Positions 7,028-10,210 of a DNA stretch of 10,210 nt are shown in pieces. Both the position numbers and the translations under genes were made by a program. How positions within the stretch are numbered: position 1 is the first letter of the stretch; every line of letters starts with the position of its first letter. The DNA lies in contig CAMBTZ010000048.1 in the NCBI GenBank assembly GCA_945870925.1, forward strand, positions 1-10,210, written 5' to 3'. The notes under the pieces are model-generated. The model had not been told where the DNA came from, did not search any database, and worked only from the letters and a program-made list of their open reading frames with translations. The stretch comes from Chlamydia trachomatis (GTDB lineage: Bacteria > Chlamydiota > Chlamydiia > Chlamydiales > 2-12-FULL-49-11).

Positions 7028-8141
7028 TCCTATACAAATTATTTACTTAAATGGACCATCAAGCAGTGGTAAAACGACTCTTGCAAAGGCTTTACAACAT
7101 GCATTTGAAGAGCCGTTCTTACATGTAGGTATTGATAAAATTATTGAATGGATGCCAGAAAAGGTAAATAACTGGACGGGTGGAGAGGCACCTATTGGAT
7201 ATAGCTGGAAAAAGAGCCAAGATGCATCTGGCAACCCCATTCAAGAACTACAGGCTGGTCCTTATGCTCAGAAAATAGGCAAAACATTTCAAGAGGTGAT
7301 TCTTGCGTTAGCTAAAATGGGACACCATCTAATTATCGATGACGTCTCTTTTGGCAAACAGCAAGTTGATGAATGGAAGGAAATTTTAAAAGACTTCAGA
7401 GTTTTGTGGGTAGGAGTAAATGCACCACTTTCCATCTTAGAGCAAAGAGAGAAAGAACGAGGTAATAGGATCGAGGGATCAGCACGTGGCCAATTCCATA
7501 AAGTACATGTCGATGCTACTTATGACTTAGAGATCGATACACACCATGCAAGCTTTAGCGAAAATGTTGAAAAGATTAAAGCGGTTGCCTTATGCCCTCA
7601 CAATCTTATGGAAACTACTGCAATGAAAATTACCCTCTGTAAAGCCACTAATGAGCACAAGGACATAATCCAAAACCTTGGTCGTTTTTACGTCTATGAA
7701 ATGTCAAGATATTGTGGCTTTTTACCTAATTGGGAAACCCCTTCCAATGGACTATTTGAATGTATTGATCTCAGCTCCTATTGTGAAAACCCAGACCGGC
7801 ATGCATTTTTAATCAAAGTAGACGACGAATTAGCGGGATTTATCTTGATCAATAAAATCGGAAGCACACCTAATGTAGATTGGAATATTGGGGAGTTTTT
7901 CATCGTTTCCAAATTTCAAGGGAAAGGCGTTGGAAGTTATGTGGCAGAGCAAGTCTTCAATCAATTCCCTGGTATATGGGAGACTTCTCAAATACCAGAA
8001 AACAAAGCAGCAATAGAATTTTGGAATAGGGTTGTCAGTCGATATTCACATGGTCAATTTGAGAAAACGCTTAAGACAGTCCTAAAACCCGAACCGCATC
8101 CCATGATTATTTTAAAATTTACCACTCAAGGAAGTCCGTGA
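7017..8141 (+). CDS. Chloramphenicol phosphotransferase-like kinase fused to a GNAT acetyltransferase
   Basis: A two-domain protein of 374 residues. Residues 1-200 match the CPT-like family, P-loop kinases typified by Streptomyces chloramphenicol 3-O-phosphotransferase. The Walker A motif is G13-PSSSG-K19-T20, D40 (HVGID) sits where CPT has its catalytic Asp37, IIDDV is at 106-110, and an Arg-rich lid region (QREKERGNRIEGSARGQ) spans 143-159. From M203 (MKITLCKA) a complete GNAT domain follows, of the predicted-acetyltransferase type with YEMSRYCGFLPNW, motif A Q301-GKG-V-G306, and ETSQIPENKAAIEFWNRV. Each part equals a normal single-domain length, so this is a gene fusion with little linker. 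The GTG start is supported by AAGGAG (7007-7012), four bases upstream. Whether it modifies an antibiotic or an own metabolite is unknown. Confidence 0.9.
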   Translation: MTNNPIQIIYLNGPSSSGKTTLAKALQHAFEEPFLHVGIDKIIEWMPEKVNNWTGGEAPIGYSWKKSQDASGNPIQELQAGPYAQKIGKTFQEVILALAKMGHHLIIDDVSFGKQQVDEWKEILKDFRVLWVGVNAPLSILEQREKERGNRIEGSARGQFHKVHVDATYDLEIDTHHASFSENVEKIKAVALCPHNLMETTAMKITLCKATNEHKDIIQNLGRFYVYEMSRYCGFLPNWETPSNGLFECIDLSSYCENPDRHAFLIKVDDELAGFILINKIGSTPNVDWNIGEFFIVSKFQGKGVGSYVAEQVFNQFPGIWETSQIPENKAAIEFWNRVVSRYSHGQFEKTLKTVLKPEPHPMIILKFTTQGSP

Positions 8142-8212
8142 ACACAACTGATATTCGATCAAAAACAGATCAAGTGGTATATTTATACAAGAAACTTGAG
8201 GGAAATGGATGA
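8138..8212 (+). pseudogene. 24-codon ORF, probable N-terminal stub of a nucleotidyltransferase (lincosamide/aminoglycoside type)
   Basis: GTG at 8138 overlaps the stop of the kinase-GNAT fusion (GTGA), with AAGGAAG (8128-8134) just upstream. Its own TGA (8210-8212) overlaps the next GNAT start (ATGA). The peptide MNTTDIRSKTDQVVYLYKKL followed by EGNG resembles the first residues of small nucleotidyltransferases that inactivate lincosamides or aminoglycosides. In those, a KLExNGI helix leads directly into the catalytic xWxDGGWGVDALLG segment, which is absent here. The simplest reading is an internal deletion that left a translated stub keeping the operon coupled. It could instead be a genuine coupling ORF. 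The identification rests on about 24 residues. Confidence 0.4.
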
Positions 8213-8637
8213 ATGAAACTCCCTATCATTTAGAACACTACAACACTATTCCAACAGAATATGAAGGAATTCTTTTTAAGGGAATCAGTGAATACGCTTT
8301 TCAAGAAAAAGGACTACCTCCTATTCAACCCTTTAGTATTTTTATCAAAGATCAAAAACAGAATGTTTTAGGTGGAATTTCTGGGGTAACATTTTATGGT
8401 TCACTTTATATTGATTCGCTCTGGATAGACAAGACCCTACGTCATCGGGGATATGGAACAAAACTAGTGCAAGAAGCTGAAAAAATTGGAAGAGACCGTG
8501 GAGCAGTATTTGTCACCCTCAATACCATGGATTGGGAAGGGTTGTCATTTTATCAAAAGCTTGGATATTCAATCGAATTCGTCCGAGAAGGTTATGAAAA
8601 GGACTGCAAAATGTATATGCTGAGGAAACCATTATGA
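8209..8637 (+). CDS. GNAT-family N-acetyltransferase
   Basis: A complete 142-residue GNAT enzyme. Beta strands carry FSIFIKDQKQNVLGGISGV (42-60) and SLYIDSLWIDKTLR, motif A is R78-HRG-Y-G83-T, and the end has GLSFYQKLGYSIEFVREGY (111-129) with the motif B tyrosine. This layout matches the small GNAT group with a GG(I/L)xGxxxxGxLYID signature, common in bacteria and usually without a known substrate. The ATG at 8209 has GAGGG about six bases upstream. The gene overlaps the preceding 24-codon ORF and the following GNAT by 4 bases each, pointing to coupled translation. Confidence 0.9.
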   Translation: MNETPYHLEHYNTIPTEYEGILFKGISEYAFQEKGLPPIQPFSIFIKDQKQNVLGGISGVTFYGSLYIDSLWIDKTLRHRGYGTKLVQEAEKIGRDRGAVFVTLNTMDWEGLSFYQKLGYSIEFVREGYEKDCKMYMLRKPL

Positions 8638-9176
8638 AAAGCCAAAACCTTGTGATACGACCATTGAGCGCAAATGACATTTCAAAAATAGTAAGCCGCT
8701 ATTCTTTTCCATGGTCTACTCCAGAAAAAACTAAAATACTTTGGGACTCTTATTATCAGGAGCAACAAGATGGAATAAGAACTGTAGCAGTATTAGAGGA
8801 AAATCATGAAATCCTAGGCTATGGCAGTTTGCTTAGAAAACAAGAATGCTCCTTCTTCGCAAAGAAGAATATTCCTGAAATCAACGATGTCTGGATCGAT
8901 GAAAATCACAGGAACCAGGGCTTAGGAACAACCTTTATCAAGTGGATTGAAGATCTTGCGAGGCAAGAAGGTTACAATGAAATAGGGATTGGGGTCGGCT
9001 TATACAAAGACTATGGGCCTGCACAACGGCTTTATTTTCAATTGGGGTACATTCCTGATGGCAGTGGCATTACCTATAAAGGACAATCTACAGTACCAGG
9101 GCAATCTTATCCATTAGATGATGATCTTATCCTTTGGCTGACAAAGACGTTAAGGATAGAAAAAACCCATGACTAA
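8634..9176 (+). CDS. GNAT-family N-acetyltransferase
   Basis: A complete 180-residue GNAT enzyme starting with LVIRPLSANDISKIV, a standard GNAT first strand and helix. Motif A is R93-NQG-L-G98-T after the strand INDVWIDENH. The C-terminal part GLYKDYGPAQRLYFQLGYIP (122-141) supplies the motif B tyrosines, then GSGITYKGQ and a charged DDDLILWL tail. The long segment after the LGY motif is typical of a GNAT subgroup that includes putative aminoglycoside- or streptothricin-type enzymes, but the substrate cannot be assigned. GAGGA (8622-8626) lies seven bases before the ATG. The start overlaps the previous stop (ATGA) and its end overlaps the phosphotransferase by 8 bases. Confidence 0.9.
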   Translation: MKSQNLVIRPLSANDISKIVSRYSFPWSTPEKTKILWDSYYQEQQDGIRTVAVLEENHEILGYGSLLRKQECSFFAKKNIPEINDVWIDENHRNQGLGTTFIKWIEDLARQEGYNEIGIGVGLYKDYGPAQRLYFQLGYIPDGSGITYKGQSTVPGQSYPLDDDLILWLTKTLRIEKTHD

Positions 9177-10053
9177 AATGCACACAAATGAATTCCCTAT
9201 TGATGAAGTTCTTGTCGAACAACTCATTGCAAAGCAATTTCCTCATCTTGCTAATTTACCCCTGAAACCAGTTCCTTCTATTGGCACAGATAATGCCTTG
9301 TACCGATTAGGCAAGGATATGGTGGTCCGATTACCACGAATAGATTGGGCTGTCGAGAATGTGGATAAAGAGTTTACTTGGATTCCCAAAATAGCGCCAT
9401 TCCTACCTATTTCTATTCCTACTCCAATTGCTAAAGGTAGCCCTACTAAAGAATATTCCTTTCCTTGGTCAATATATACTTGGATTGAAGGGAGTAATCC
9501 TGTGGTTGGTCATGTGCCTGAATCGCTTGCGCAAGATCTCATTACATTCATTCAAGCTCTACACAAGATTGATTTACCTGATGGTCCATTGTGTAACCGT
9601 GGAGTTCCATTAGAAGACCGTGATGATGAAACCAAAAAAGCTATTAAAGACTTAGAAGGAATGATCGATACAAAAGCGGTAACAGCGATTTGGGAAAAAT
9701 CATTAAGAGCTCCCAAATGGTCAAAACCACCTGTCTGGATACATGGCGATCTCTCTCCCGGCAACCTACTTATTAAAGATGGAAGGTTAAGTGGCGTTAT
9801 TGATTTTGGAAATTTAGGAATCGGCGATCCTGCCTGTGACTTGATTATTGCTTGGAATCTACTGCCCGCTCATATGAGAGAAGGCTTTCGTTCTGGAATG
9901 GAAGTAGACGAAGCCACTTGGGAAAGAGGTCGTGGTTGGGCGCTATCCATTGCCCTTATCCAACTTCCTTACTATAAAGATACAAATCCAGCTCTAGCAA
10001 ACAATGCACGACATGTGATTCACGAGCTTATTCAGGAGCATCAAAGTCCTTAG
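9169..10053 (+). CDS. Aminoglycoside phosphotransferase (APH)-family kinase
   Basis: A 294-residue kinase of the APH/choline-kinase superfamily, which transfers phosphate from ATP to a small-molecule hydroxyl. The N-lobe has GTDNALYRLGKDMVVRLPR (39-57) and a YTWIEGSNP hinge (103-111). The Brenner motif H182-GD-LSPGN189 holds the catalytic D184, followed by VIDFGNLGIGDPACDL (200-215) with the metal-binding D202. Length and motif spacing are normal. It belongs to the broad APH group that includes many environmental proteins of unknown substrate, so resistance is plausible but unproven. It starts at ATG 9169 (AAGGA at 9152-9156), overlapping the GNAT by 8 bases; ATG 9178 is an alternative. It is the last gene of the operon and its end overlaps a convergent gene by 26 bases. 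Confidence 0.92.
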   Translation: MTKMHTNEFPIDEVLVEQLIAKQFPHLANLPLKPVPSIGTDNALYRLGKDMVVRLPRIDWAVENVDKEFTWIPKIAPFLPISIPTPIAKGSPTKEYSFPWSIYTWIEGSNPVVGHVPESLAQDLITFIQALHKIDLPDGPLCNRGVPLEDRDDETKKAIKDLEGMIDTKAVTAIWEKSLRAPKWSKPPVWIHGDLSPGNLLIKDGRLSGVIDFGNLGIGDPACDLIIAWNLLPAHMREGFRSGMEVDEATWERGRGWALSIALIQLPYYKDTNPALANNARHVIHELIQEHQSP

Positions 10054-10210
10054 TTTCGAATGCAATGTCTACTACACCACGAGGTTCAAACATGCCTATA
10101 AACTGCTTATACATCTCTGACCTGTCTTCGCCACCTGCCCTCGTCAAAAGTAGCTCACGACCATAGATGGCAATATCTTCCACAATTCGTTCATGCCGAT
10201 AATAGGCCAG
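10028..10210 (-). CDS. Unrecognised protein, C-terminal 60 residues (runs off the window)
   Basis: The minus-strand frame is open from the right edge for 60 codons to a TAA at 10030-10028, with no stop. It reads RHERIVEDIAIYGRELLLTR, then GGEDRSEMYKQFIGMF, PRGVVDIAFETKDF and a DAPE end. The composition looks like a real soluble alpha/beta protein, and the other two minus-strand frames are broken by stops here. I cannot assign a family. It converges tail-to-tail with the APH gene, overlapping its last 26 bases, and marks the right end of the rightward operon. Confidence 0.6.
   Translation of the reverse strand: MAYYRHERIVEDIAIYGRELLLTRAGGEDRSEMYKQFIGMFEPRGVVDIAFETKDFDAPE

Noticed and set aside
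1..10210. CRISPR array, tRNA or rRNA genes
   Set aside because: No regularly spaced direct repeats, no cloverleaf with a conserved T-arm, and no rRNA-like sequence were noticed in reading both strands.

Overview
The window is an AT-rich, mosaic accessory region, probably part of a genomic island, from a Gram-negative bacterium. A tyrosine integrase, DUF1016 and DUF3987 proteins, an STGP-type hypothetical protein, three decayed transposable elements and several drug-modifying-type enzymes sit together. This resembles accessory DNA of amoeba-associated lineages such as Legionella-like bacteria or environmental Chlamydiae. That placement is inference; no housekeeping gene or rRNA is present to fix the taxon.

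Left part (1-1461, + strand): the C-terminal part of a tyrosine recombinase, whose start lies upstream of the window, overlaps by 4 bases (ATGA) a DUF1016/YhcG-type gene. That gene is cut off after its conserved N-terminal domain by the remnant of an IS3-like element, of which only the first part of OrfA survives. A likely rho-independent terminator follows at 1538-1576.

Middle part (1589-4076): an unrecognised 387-residue Cys-rich protein lies on the minus strand with its own putative promoter. After it come a degraded REP-like palindrome, a decayed REP-associated (Y1/HUH) transposase that lost its start codon and has two frameshifts, and a 5'-truncated minus-strand IS982-family transposase with an internal stop codon. 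The IS982 remnant abuts a DUF3987 primase/helicase-like gene (4078-5450) that has probably lost its 5' end. An imperfect 18-bp inverted repeat separates this from a 286-residue protein of the STGPxTxEGK family (5526-6386).

Right part (6512-10053, + strand): a tightly packed operon in which every gene overlaps the next. It comprises a GNAT acetyltransferase, a fusion of a chloramphenicol-phosphotransferase-like kinase with a second GNAT domain, a 24-codon ORF that looks like the N-terminal stub of a nucleotidyltransferase, two more GNATs, and an aminoglycoside phosphotransferase-family (APH) kinase. All intact members are predicted small-molecule modifying enzymes (acetylation or phosphorylation). 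The operon therefore looks like an assembled drug or metabolite modification cassette, though no substrate can be read from sequence. A partial minus-strand gene (10028-10210) converges on its end with a 26-base overlap.
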